Source: Streptomyces sp. SID13031
GTDB taxonomy: Bacteria; Actinomycetota; Actinomycetes; Propionibacteriales; Kribbellaceae
Reading direction: 5' to 3'
Assembly: GCF_010548305.1 (NCBI RefSeq)
Contig: NZ_JAAGLV010000017.1
Span: 124,001-188,000, forward strand
DNA: 64,000 nt
The notes under the pieces are model-generated. The model searched no databases and was not told where the DNA came from. It worked only from the letters and a program-made list of their open reading frames with translations. The position numbers and the translations under genes were made by a program. Shown piece after piece: positions 8,782 to 16,408 of this stretch (the stretch's first letter is position 1; the number at the start of each line of letters is the position of its first letter).

Positions 8782-9975
8782 GTGTCTGCCGAGTCAGAGC
8801 TGGACGTTGCGCACTACGATCGCCCGGCCGCGGCGCAGATCCTGGCCCGGGTTCTTGCCGATGCCGAGCTGGAGCCCGATCGCTGGCTGCCGACGGCGCG
8901 GTGGCAGGTCGAGCCGCAGCTGACGCCTATGACCCTCGCGCCGGACAGTCACCTGGCGCCGGCACAGTTGAGTTACCTCGAGGCCAAGCTGCGGCCTTGC
9001 CCGGCTGAGCTGGTCACCAGCGCGACTCATCGGGTGATGTGGCAAGACAGCGACGGCGTGCTGAACGTCGCCCACAGCGGTCCGAGCGCACTCGGTCCCA
9101 TCGTGCCCGTGGCCGCTCGTGAGACGGTGCTGGTACTTCGGCGAGCTCTGGCCGCCGCGGACGGCGTACGGGCTGCTGCGGAAGTACTGGCTGCCGGCGA
9201 GCGCGCCACGATGGCTGCGACGACAACGGATCGCGACCCGGTGGAGATCCTCGGCGTGGGGCTGGAGACGACTGCCCGCGCACTGGTGCAGCACGCCTAT
9301 CTGGCCGACCAGACGCCGTACCGGAGTCCGGGTGAGTTCGCCCGGGGTCTGCGGGACTCGGGGTTGTTCGCGGTGGTGGCGAACACTTGGTTCTGGGGGT
9401 TGCAGTCGTCGACGTTCCGGCGGGGCATGATCCCGGTCGCTCTCACGACCCTGGCCGACGGCACTGTCCGCTACACGGCCGAGTCGGCAGGGATGCTGCG
9501 GGCGATGAAGGACGCGACCGTCGCCGAGGTGCTGCGTGAACCCGACCTCGACGAAGTCGGTCTCACGCGGCAGTACGCCTTGCTGGCGGCGGGGGAGCAG
9601 CCGCGGTGCTTGGCGAACATGTCCACGGCCGTCGGCGACCGCCGGATCACGCTGCTGCCGGGTGTGGTGAACACCTTCGTAGAGACATTCGTCCGTCTGC
9701 TGGAGCTGGTGGAGGTCACCGGTGGTCCGGATCTGGATGAGGAGAGCGCGATGAGTAGCCCTGCCGACGAAGTGTTCGAAGTACCGGACATGACGTGCTC
9801 GCACTGCACGAACACCGTCACCAAAGTCCTGCAGAGCAACGGGATCACGGTGTCGGAGATCGACCTGGACACCAAGAAGGTGGTGGCCGCGTTCCCGTCC
9901 GCGGACATCCGGGAGCGCTGCTTCGACGCGATCCGGGACCGTGGCTACACCGTGATCCCCTCGGTCGCGTCCTGA
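8782..9975 (+). CDS. Unknown protein with C-terminal heavy-metal-associated domain
   Basis: About 397 residues from the GTG at 8782, which has GGAGG 10 nt upstream. Residues 1-320 form a soluble alpha-rich region I do not recognise. The last 75 residues are a CopZ/HMA-like domain with the metal-binding MTCSHC motif (C-x2-C) and a beta-alpha-beta pattern. An internal ATG at 9750, preceded by GAGGAG, could alternatively start the HMA domain as a separate 74-residue chaperone from the same mRNA. It lies between the sigK locus and the GAF-ANTAR genes, so it probably belongs to the same response. Metal delivery or sensing is inferred only from the HMA motif. Confidence 0.75.
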   Translation: MSAESELDVAHYDRPAAAQILARVLADAELEPDRWLPTARWQVEPQLTPMTLAPDSHLAPAQLSYLEAKLRPCPAELVTSATHRVMWQDSDGVLNVAHSGPSALGPIVPVAARETVLVLRRALAAADGVRAAAEVLAAGERATMAATTTDRDPVEILGVGLETTARALVQHAYLADQTPYRSPGEFARGLRDSGLFAVVANTWFWGLQSSTFRRGMIPVALTTLADGTVRYTAESAGMLRAMKDATVAEVLREPDLDEVGLTRQYALLAAGEQPRCLANMSTAVGDRRITLLPGVVNTFVETFVRLLELVEVTGGPDLDEESAMSSPADEVFEVPDMTCSHCTNTVTKVLQSNGITVSEIDLDTKKVVAAFPSADIRERCFDAIRDRGYTVIPSVAS

Positions 9976-10081
9976 GCCACCCATCCTGTCGCGGTCCTGT
10001 AGCGTCAACGGCACCCGGCGACCGGCTTCGATCGCTGACGGGAGCGATGTCGACGTAGCGGCCGAGGACGGGTGTGGGTAG

Positions 10082-10813
10082 GTGGCATCGCTGCGCGTAC
10101 GGCAGATCCTCTTGGAGGTGCTTGCCTTCGACCAGCCGGAACCGCCCGCTGAAGGGTCGACAATCTGGGACAGGTTGTGCGCGTCGGCGGCCAAAGCAGT
10201 CCCGGTCACCGGGGCCGGGGTAGCGCTCATGACTCCGCGAGGCCACGGCGGAACGCTGGCTGCCACCGACAGGTCTGCTCTGGCCCTGGAGGATCTGCAG
10301 CAGACTCTCGGCGAGGGACCATGCGTGAACGCGTTCCACGATCGTCGGCCGGTGTTGCAGCCCGACCTTGCCGAGGCGGCGTCGCGGTGGCCCGGGTTCA
10401 CGCCCGGTGCGCTGGATGCCGGTGTTGCCGCGATCTTCGCGTTCCCGCTCCAGGTCGGTGCCATCCGCCTCGGCGTTCTCGACCTGTATCGCGACACTCC
10501 GGGCCCGCTGGATGCCCTTCAGCTGACTGAGGCCCTCGACTACGCCGCCGCGGCGACGACGATTATGCTGGATCTCCAGCAGGTGACCTCGGCGGGTGAG
10601 CTGCACCCGGACCTGGCCGACGCGGCCGACGACCACCGGGAAATCCACCAGGCGACCGGCATGATCACCGTCCAGGCAGCGGTGACCATCAACGAGGCGC
10701 TGCTGTTGCTGCGTGCCCGCGCGTACGCCGATGGGCAGCGGTTGCGTGAGCTCGCGCAGGAAGTGGTCGCCCGGCAGGTGACCTTTTATCCCGAGGACGA
10801 CCATCATGAATGA
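10082..10813 (+). CDS. GAF-ANTAR regulator 1
   Basis: 243 residues. A GAF sensor domain covers roughly residues 20-160 (VTGAGVALMTP, LGEGPCVNAF, FAFPLQVGAIRLGVLDLY). An ANTAR RNA-binding helical domain covers 180-235 (EIHQATGMITVQAAVTINEA, LLLLRARAYADG, LRELAQEVV). ANTAR proteins act by binding paired hairpins in target leaders to stop termination. No response-regulator receiver domain is present, so the input should be a small ligand, redox or light cue sensed by GAF. The start is GTG. The second GAF-ANTAR gene follows after 42 nt and is a paralogue, implying duplication or heteromer formation. Confidence 0.9.
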   Translation: MASLRVRQILLEVLAFDQPEPPAEGSTIWDRLCASAAKAVPVTGAGVALMTPRGHGGTLAATDRSALALEDLQQTLGEGPCVNAFHDRRPVLQPDLAEAASRWPGFTPGALDAGVAAIFAFPLQVGAIRLGVLDLYRDTPGPLDALQLTEALDYAAAATTIMLDLQQVTSAGELHPDLADAADDHREIHQATGMITVQAAVTINEALLLLRARAYADGQRLRELAQEVVARQVTFYPEDDHHE

Positions 10814-10855
10814 CATCACCAGATGGCCCCATCCGGTCCGGAAAGGCAGCACGGT

Positions 10856-11593
10856 ATGAGCAGGGAACAACGCCTCACCGAAGTGTTCGTGGAGCTCGCG
10901 GACACGCTCGTCGACGACTTCGACGTCATCGATCTCCTGCACACCCTGTGCGAGCGCAGCGTCGAGCTGTTGCCGGCTGATGCGGCCGGGCTGATCCTTG
11001 CCGATCAGCGGGGAGCGCTGCAGGTGATGGCGTCCACGACCACCGAGGCTCGCGTACTGGAGCTGTTCGTGCTGCAGAACGACGAGGGTCCCTGCCTGGA
11101 CTGCTACTCGACCGGGCGGCAGATGGTGAACATCGACCTCGCCGAGGTCGCGCAGCGGTGGCCGAGGTTCCACGCAGCGACCACGGAACTCGGTTATCAC
11201 TCCACCCACGCGCTCCCGTTGCGCCTGCGAGGCCAGGTGATCGGCGTACTGAATCTGTTCTGCGCCGAGCCTGCCACCCTCAGCGAAACCGATGTCGACC
11301 TGGGACAGGCGCTCTGCGACATGGCCACCGTCGGGCTGTTGCAGGAACGAGCTGTCCAGCAGGGACACCTGCTGGCAGAGCAACTCCAGGCCGCCCTGAA
11401 CAGCCGCATCCTGCTGGAGCAGGCCAAGGGCGTTCTGTCCGAGCGGACCCGGATCAGCGTCGACGAGGCGTTCACTCTGATGCGCGCGTACGCCCGCCGC
11501 AACCAGCAGCCGCTGGGCGCCGTCGCAGCTGCCGTCATCGACGGCACCATCCCTGCCACCGCACTGCAGCCTGGCGACAACCAGACGACCTGA
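10856..11593 (+). CDS. GAF-ANTAR regulator 2
   Basis: About 245 residues from the ATG at 10856, which has GGAAAGG 10 nt upstream. The GAF domain (about 15-165) shows the same DEGPCLDCYSTGRQMVNIDL pattern as its neighbour, with two cysteines in PCLDC that the first copy lacks, a possible redox or metal site. The ANTAR domain (about 180-238) contains ILLEQAKGVLSERTRISVDE, AFTLMRAYARR. The two regulators read in the same direction and are probably co-transcribed. RNA-based antitermination is known for the family; the target here is unknown, with the adjacent DUF4331 operon a candidate. Confidence 0.9.
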   Translation: MSREQRLTEVFVELADTLVDDFDVIDLLHTLCERSVELLPADAAGLILADQRGALQVMASTTTEARVLELFVLQNDEGPCLDCYSTGRQMVNIDLAEVAQRWPRFHAATTELGYHSTHALPLRLRGQVIGVLNLFCAEPATLSETDVDLGQALCDMATVGLLQERAVQQGHLLAEQLQAALNSRILLEQAKGVLSERTRISVDEAFTLMRAYARRNQQPLGAVAAAVIDGTIPATALQPGDNQTT

Positions 11594-11623
11594 GGGCTCC
11601 TCACTGGATCGCTTGATCGGCCC

Positions 11624-11641
11624 GCGGGCGGATCCGCCCGC
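11624..11641 (+). terminator. GC-rich palindromic hairpin after GAF-ANTAR 2
   Basis: GCGGGCGGATCCGCCCGC is a perfect 18-nt palindrome (7-bp stem around GATC) lying 30 nt past the regulator's stop and upstream of the next promoter. No U tract, but placement and stability fit an actinobacterial terminator. Confidence 0.6.
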
Positions 11642-11737
11642 CCGACCTTGCCTGCGACGGGCGGTCCGCTGGAGGTCGTACGGCTGAACTCGCCGTCTGC
11701 CTGAGCCATCGCTGCGGACATTCGTGGGCTTCCGTAC

Positions 11738-11764
11738 CCATCCACTCGGTGGGCGGTCCCGAAT
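11738..11764 (+). promoter_or_regulatory. SigK-like promoter (CCATCC ... CCGAAT)
   Basis: CCATCC at 11738-11743 and CCGAAT at 11759-11764 are 15 nt apart. From memory the mycobacterial SigK consensus is CCATCC, 16-17 nt, CCGAAT; reading the -10 as CGAATG gives 16 nt. It sits about 115 nt upstream of the Tat-protein start, in the same locus as sigK. It is a pattern match by eye. Confidence 0.5.
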
Positions 11765-11781
11765 GCCCAGCGACTGTGGCT

Positions 11782-11797
11782 TGTGATCCAGATCACT
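11782..11797. promoter_or_regulatory. CRP/GlxR-like palindrome
   Basis: TGTGATCCAGATCACT contains the perfect palindrome GTGATC-CA-GATCAC and matches the CRP-family TGTGA-N6-TCACA consensus except for the last base. It is located 18-33 nt downstream of the SigK-like -10 box, so a bound regulator would most simply repress that promoter or activate another one. Confidence 0.5.
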
Positions 11798-11880
11798 ATC
11801 TGCGATCGGGTCGCATCTGCAGCCGTTCTGGCCGTCGGTGTTCGCCGGCGGGACGCAGTACGGAGAGGGAAGGGACAGTC

Positions 11881-12153
11881 ATGAGTGACGCAACACGCCG
11901 CGGTTTCCTGGTGTTCGCCGGTGCGGGGACCGCTGCCGCGGTCGGCGCCGTCGCGGCGCCGAAGATCTTCGGCGATCAGTCCGCCGACACCGCGACCCAG
12001 CTGAAGGCGGCGGACCTGGCGAGCGCCGAGTCGTTCGTCGTGCACGTCAAGGACGTAAGGAAGGGCGAGCTGACGATCCTGGTCGGCGAGCGCGAGGTAT
12101 CGATCATCGATCGCGAGCTGGCCAGCCGGCTGGCCGGCGTGACCACGGCCTGA
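11881..12153 (+). CDS. Small Tat-signal protein upstream of the DUF4331 gene
   Basis: 90 residues starting at the ATG with GGGAAGGGA upstream. The N-terminus TRRGFLVFAGAGTAAAVGAVAA is a twin-arginine signal (RRGFL). The remaining 60 residues are polar and contain no known domain; the end resembles a small beta-rich subunit (HVKDVRKGELTILVGEREVS). It is followed after 11 nt by the DUF4331 gene, which has no signal peptide of its own. Small Tat-tagged partners that carry a larger folded subunit out of the cell are known for other enzymes, so an escort role is a reasonable inference. Function not established. Confidence 0.78.
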   Translation: MSDATRRGFLVFAGAGTAAAVGAVAAPKIFGDQSADTATQLKAADLASAESFVVHVKDVRKGELTILVGEREVSIIDRELASRLAGVTTA

Positions 12154-12164
12154 GGAGAGGGACC

Positions 12165-13544
12165 ATGTCTTCCCATCGCGAAGCACCGGAGATCTCCAAG
12201 GACCCGGTCGCCGACAACACCGACGTATACGCGTTCGTCAGCCCGGACAAGCCGGACACGGTGACGCTGATCGCCAACTTCATCCCGTTCCAGAACCCGT
12301 TCGGCGGGCCGAACTTCTACGAGTTCGGTGATGACGTGCTCTACCAGATCCATATCTCCAACGGCGGTGACGCCCGCGCGGACATCAGCTACCAGTTCCG
12401 CTTCCACGCCAAGATCCGGAACAAGAAGACGTTCCTCTACAACACCGGACCGATCACGTCGATCAAGGACACCACCTGGAACCGGCCGCAGTACTACTCG
12501 GTCACCCGGGTCGAGAACGGCCGCTCGCGCGTCCTGGCCCGCAACCTGGCCGCGCCGCCGGTGAACGTGGGCGTGCGCAGTACGCCGAACTACGCCAAGC
12601 TCGCCGCCCAGGCGATCCACCCGATCGGCACCAACCGCAAGGTGTTCGCCGGCCAGCGGGCCGACGGCTTCTTCGCCGATCTCGGGTCGATCTTCGACCT
12701 GGGTACGCTGCGCCCGTTCCAGGCGGCGCACTTGATCCCGTCCGCCGCGGCCGTGGGCGTCAACGGCCTTCAGGGCTCGAACGTGCACACGATCGCGATC
12801 CAGGTGCCGATCACCGACCTGACCCGCGACGGCAAGAAACCGACGGACGTGCTGGACGCCAAGTCCGTCATCGGTGTCTACGCCACCGCGAGTCGCCAGC
12901 AGTCCAAGATGTTCGACGACCTGCTCGGGATCTCGACCTGGCACGGCCCGCACAAGCAGGTCTCGCGGCTGGGCAACCCGTTGTTCAACGAGGTCATCGT
13001 GCCGATGGCCGAGAAGGACAAGTGGAACAGCCGCCCGCCGTCGGACGACAGGAAGTACGCGCAGTACGTGACCAAGCCCGAGCTGGCCGGGTTGCTGCCG
13101 GTGCTCTACCCGGGGGTCTTCCCGAACCTCGCTGCCTACAAGAAGCCGCGGGCCGATCTGGCGGCGATCCTGCTCACCGGGATCCCGAAGGGCGTAGTAC
13201 CGGGCTTCCAGAACTACACCGGGCCGGTGCAGGCGGACATGCTCCGGCTGAATGTCGCCGTCCCGCCGTCCAAGTCGCCGAACCCGCTGGGTCTGGTGGC
13301 CGGCGATGCGGCTGGATTCCCCAACGGACGCAGGGTTTTCGACGATGTCGTCACGGTGGAGATCCGGGCGGTCGCTGGGTTGACGATTCCGCTCGTCGAC
13401 CCGTCGTACACACCTGATGGCGCTGCGTCGGCGGTACAGGACGGTACGTCGAACACGAACTCCGACTACCTCAAGGTGTTCCCGTACCTCGGTACGCCGG
13501 GCGGTGGCTACCAGTCCAAGCCGGGTATCCCGGTCGCATCATGA
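12165..13544 (+). CDS. DUF4331 family protein
   Basis: 459 residues. The N-terminus SSHREAPEISKDPVADNTDV, followed by YAFVSPD, is the hallmark of DUF4331, a family of unknown function. AGAGG lies upstream of the ATG. No signal peptide or membrane helix is visible although many relatives are exported, which makes the preceding Tat protein a likely partner. The gene overlaps the next by ATGA at 13541-13544, so the two are translationally coupled. No catalytic motif can be named. The conserved His/Asp/Asn-rich opening could bind metal, but that is speculation. Confidence 0.9.
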   Translation: MSSHREAPEISKDPVADNTDVYAFVSPDKPDTVTLIANFIPFQNPFGGPNFYEFGDDVLYQIHISNGGDARADISYQFRFHAKIRNKKTFLYNTGPITSIKDTTWNRPQYYSVTRVENGRSRVLARNLAAPPVNVGVRSTPNYAKLAAQAIHPIGTNRKVFAGQRADGFFADLGSIFDLGTLRPFQAAHLIPSAAAVGVNGLQGSNVHTIAIQVPITDLTRDGKKPTDVLDAKSVIGVYATASRQQSKMFDDLLGISTWHGPHKQVSRLGNPLFNEVIVPMAEKDKWNSRPPSDDRKYAQYVTKPELAGLLPVLYPGVFPNLAAYKKPRADLAAILLTGIPKGVVPGFQNYTGPVQADMLRLNVAVPPSKSPNPLGLVAGDAAGFPNGRRVFDDVVTVEIRAVAGLTIPLVDPSYTPDGAASAVQDGTSNTNSDYLKVFPYLGTPGGGYQSKPGIPVAS

Positions 13545-13978
13545 TGCTGAGTCATGGCAAGGCGCTCACCAACGCCGAGGAGAACCCGCACGCGGGCAAG
13601 GGCTCGTCGGTCCTGCTCGACATCGGCGACGGCGTCGGCGCGATCGTGATCGCGATGCCGGCCGAGCTGGAAGACGTCGAGATCGAACGTCGCCCAGCCG
13701 GCTGGACGGCTGAAGGGTCGATCGGAGCCGATCACACCGAGGGCAGTGGGCATGGGCATGGGCACGGGCACGGGCACGGCGACGGTGAGCACAGCCACCG
13801 GTTTCCGCATGTGGCGGTTGTGCCCCGGTCGGCGCCCGACGGCGAGTTGGTTCATTCGGCGGTGTTCTTCGATGTTCCCGAAGGCCGGTACGAGCTGTAT
13901 GTCATGCCCGACGCTCCAGTGCAGTTGACGCTGGAGGTGATCGGCGGCCGGGTCACCGAGGCCGACTGGCCGCAGTAG
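13541..13978 (+). CDS. His/Gly-rich putative metal-binding protein
   Basis: 145 residues, coupled to the DUF4331 gene by an ATGA overlap. Residues about 71-87 read GHGHGHGHGHGDGEHSH, a histidine-rich stretch typical of nickel, zinc or copper buffering segments. The flanking sequence is beta-rich and acidic, with PEGRYELYVMPDAPVQ suggesting a small beta-sandwich. No signal peptide. The underlying DNA is a GGGCAC/GGGCAT hexamer repeat, so the length of the tract may vary between strains. With the HMA protein at 8782-9975 this gives two potential metal-binding proteins in one locus. Confidence 0.8.
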   Translation: MMLSHGKALTNAEENPHAGKGSSVLLDIGDGVGAIVIAMPAELEDVEIERRPAGWTAEGSIGADHTEGSGHGHGHGHGHGDGEHSHRFPHVAVVPRSAPDGELVHSAVFFDVPEGRYELYVMPDAPVQLTLEVIGGRVTEADWPQ

Positions 13979-13994
13979 CCCACCCTGGGCGCGG

Positions 13995-14052
13995 GCTCCT
14001 GCGTCGCCCGCTAAGTTGAAGGCGTTGGGTGTGGAGCCTGCGCGGTGGGGTG
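13995..14052 (+). repeat. Dispersed intergenic repeat, copy B
   Basis: Second copy of the element at 4967-5024, starting 17 nt after the stop of the His/Gly-rich gene and in the same orientation. A distant relative may be present inverted near 40236-40248, sharing GCGTTGGG-GTGG, but that match is weak. Confidence 0.5.
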
Positions 14053-14188
14053 GCTTTGGTTGGTGTGCGATCGGGCAAGACGGGGGACCCGGCCCGGTCG
14101 TAACCTGCGCGTCTCTTTCGGTCACGTGGCTGAAACATGCACTTCTTACTTTGAGAGCCCACATCGGCCGCACGAGGCGGTGAGTCCC

Positions 14189-16408
14189 ATGTACGAGCAC
14201 GTTGACCCGTTCATCGGGACCGGCGCCACCGATCTGCCGACCCCAAAGGGCCTGGCAGGGACTTGGTGGTGGCCCAAGGCGCAGGTCGGCAACACCCACC
14301 CGGGGGCCTTGCACCCCTTCGGGATGGTGTCGGCCTGCCCGTACTCCGGGGCCTACCCGACCGGTTACGGGCTGTACGACTTCAACACCGAGGGCGTGCC
14401 CGACCTGTTGTACGACCGCCCGGTCGCCTCCGGCTTCACCCACTTCCAGCAGTCCGGCACAGGCGCGATCCGCAAGTACTACAACTACTTCCGGGTCACG
14501 CCGATGCTCGGCCCGCTCGACGACCTGGGCACCACCTGGGACCTGTTGGACGAGGTTGCCGAGCCCGGCTACTACGCGGCGACGCTGAGCTCAGGGGTGC
14601 GCTGCGAGGTGACGGTCGGCCCCAAGTCGGCCATCCACCGGTACACCTTCCCGGCGAATGACACCGCCCGGATCGTCATCGACGCCTCGACCGGCGGCCT
14701 GGCCATCCCACACAGCCAGACTGTGCCGCTGAAGGCGCACCTGGCGATGCTGGGGCCGGGGGTGGCCCAGGGGGAGATCCACGTCGAGGGGGTGCCGCTG
14801 GCCGTCCACCTGGAGGTCGACGCCCCGGGCTGGCGGCAGGCGCTGTGGTACGACCGGCGCCTGATGCCCGGCGGCACTCGCCTTGACTTCGACTACATCC
14901 GGCCGACCACCTTGCGGCCGTTCGGGCTGATCTTCATGGGCCCCTCACGCGCCGAGCAGACCGTCGAGGTGCGGCTGGGGTTCTCCCTGCGTGGGTGTGA
15001 GGCGGCCCGCGACAACCTGCACGCGGACGTCGACCGCGCCCAGGCCACCTTCGCCGGGCGGCGCGACCGCACGGCAGCCAGCTGGCGCGACCACCTCGGC
15101 AAGGTTGAGATCAAGGCCGACTCCGATGACCAGGCAACGGTTTTCGGCACCGCGCTCTACCACTCGCTGGTCAAGCCGTGCTTCGCCCCGGACGAGAGCC
15201 CGTCGTCGACGACCGAGGGGCCGTACGCGTTCGACATCTGCACCATGTGGGACATCTACCGCACCCAGCTGCCGCTGATGACCACGCTGTTCCCGCAGCG
15301 TTCGGTCGCGCTGGCCGGCGCGCTGCTGTCGATCGCCGAGCAGGAGGGCAACCTGCCGATCGGCTACCGGATGGCCAAGGGCGCCGACCGGTTCTCCCGG
15401 CAGGGCAGCGCCCTCGCGCACACCTTCCTGGCCGACCTGTGCCAACTGGATCTGCCTGGTATCGACTGGGACTGGGCCATGGTGCACCTGGAGATGGACC
15501 TGCGCCGGACGTACGGCGAGGACTACCTGGTACACGGTGTGGCGCACCCGATCAGCCACACCCTCGACCTGGCGTACGCGTACCACTGCACCGCGGCGAT
15601 CGCCCACAAGGTGCGCGACCGGGCCCTGGCCCAGCAGATGCGCGACCTCGCCCAAGGCTGGCGGGCGGCGTACGACCCGGGTACCGGCCTGCTGCGTGAC
15701 TCGACGTTCTATGAGGGCGGCCGGTGGAACTACTCCTTCCGGCTGCTGCACGACATGCGCGCCCGGATCGCGCTCGCCGGCGGCGATGAGGCGTTCGTGG
15801 GGCTGCTCGACCGGTTCTTCGGGTACGGCGCCGTACCGGTCACCCAGCCGGGGGTGGCGCCGAGCATGGCGGAGATGGACGGTGGGTACGGCCTGTGCCG
15901 GTTCGAGGGATTGAACAACGAACCGGACTACGACGCGCCGTGGTCCTACCACTACGCGGGACGGCCGGACCGAACCGCCGAGGTGGTGCATGCCGCCGTC
16001 GCCAACCAGTTCGGCACCGGCCGGGGCGGGTTGCCAGGTAACGACGACTCCGGCGGGCTGTCTGCGTGGTACGTGTGGGCGACGCTCGGGCTGTTCCCGG
16101 TGGCTGGGCAGAACCTGTTCCTGGTGAGCGCGCCGGCCGTGGCGGAGTCCACGATGCGGCTGCCGGATGGCGACCTGTCGATCACCACCACAGGATTCGA
16201 GCCGGTCGAGGCAGGCGGACCGGTCTCCTACGTCCAATCCATCGCGGTGAACGGCAAGAGACTCGAACGCCCCTGGATCTCCGGCCGGGAACTGCGGCAC
16301 ATCCGCAACCTGCACATCGAGCTCGGCTCTCGGCCCTCCGGCTGGGGCACTCAGATCAGGCCACCATCCACATCCGACCCACTGCACACCGCTGGAGGTG
16401 AGGCATGA
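14189..16408 (+). CDS. GH92 family alpha-mannosidase
   Basis: About 739 residues of a glycoside hydrolase family 92 exo-alpha-mannosidase, a calcium-dependent inverting enzyme that trims alpha-1,2/1,3/1,4-linked mannose. The start region HVDPFIGTG with GNTHPGALHPFGMV is the N-terminal signature; GNDDSGGLSAWYVWATLGLFPV near residue 617 is the catalytic-site signature with its acidic pair. The ATG at 14189 gives the family-typical beginning; the longer frame adds unrelated sequence. No signal peptide, so it should act in the cytoplasm on imported or self-made oligosaccharides. It ends in an ATGA overlap with a glycosyltransferase gene. Confidence 0.92.
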   Translation: MYEHVDPFIGTGATDLPTPKGLAGTWWWPKAQVGNTHPGALHPFGMVSACPYSGAYPTGYGLYDFNTEGVPDLLYDRPVASGFTHFQQSGTGAIRKYYNYFRVTPMLGPLDDLGTTWDLLDEVAEPGYYAATLSSGVRCEVTVGPKSAIHRYTFPANDTARIVIDASTGGLAIPHSQTVPLKAHLAMLGPGVAQGEIHVEGVPLAVHLEVDAPGWRQALWYDRRLMPGGTRLDFDYIRPTTLRPFGLIFMGPSRAEQTVEVRLGFSLRGCEAARDNLHADVDRAQATFAGRRDRTAASWRDHLGKVEIKADSDDQATVFGTALYHSLVKPCFAPDESPSSTTEGPYAFDICTMWDIYRTQLPLMTTLFPQRSVALAGALLSIAEQEGNLPIGYRMAKGADRFSRQGSALAHTFLADLCQLDLPGIDWDWAMVHLEMDLRRTYGEDYLVHGVAHPISHTLDLAYAYHCTAAIAHKVRDRALAQQMRDLAQGWRAAYDPGTGLLRDSTFYEGGRWNYSFRLLHDMRARIALAGGDEAFVGLLDRFFGYGAVPVTQPGVAPSMAEMDGGYGLCRFEGLNNEPDYDAPWSYHYAGRPDRTAEVVHAAVANQFGTGRGGLPGNDDSGGLSAWYVWATLGLFPVAGQNLFLVSAPAVAESTMRLPDGDLSITTTGFEPVEAGGPVSYVQSIAVNGKRLERPWISGRELRHIRNLHIELGSRPSGWGTQIRPPSTSDPLHTAGGEA

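Noticed and set aside
13541..13978. Phospholipase annotation for the His/Gly-rich protein
   Set aside because: No lipase motif (no GxSxG, no HKD); only the histidine tract is supported.
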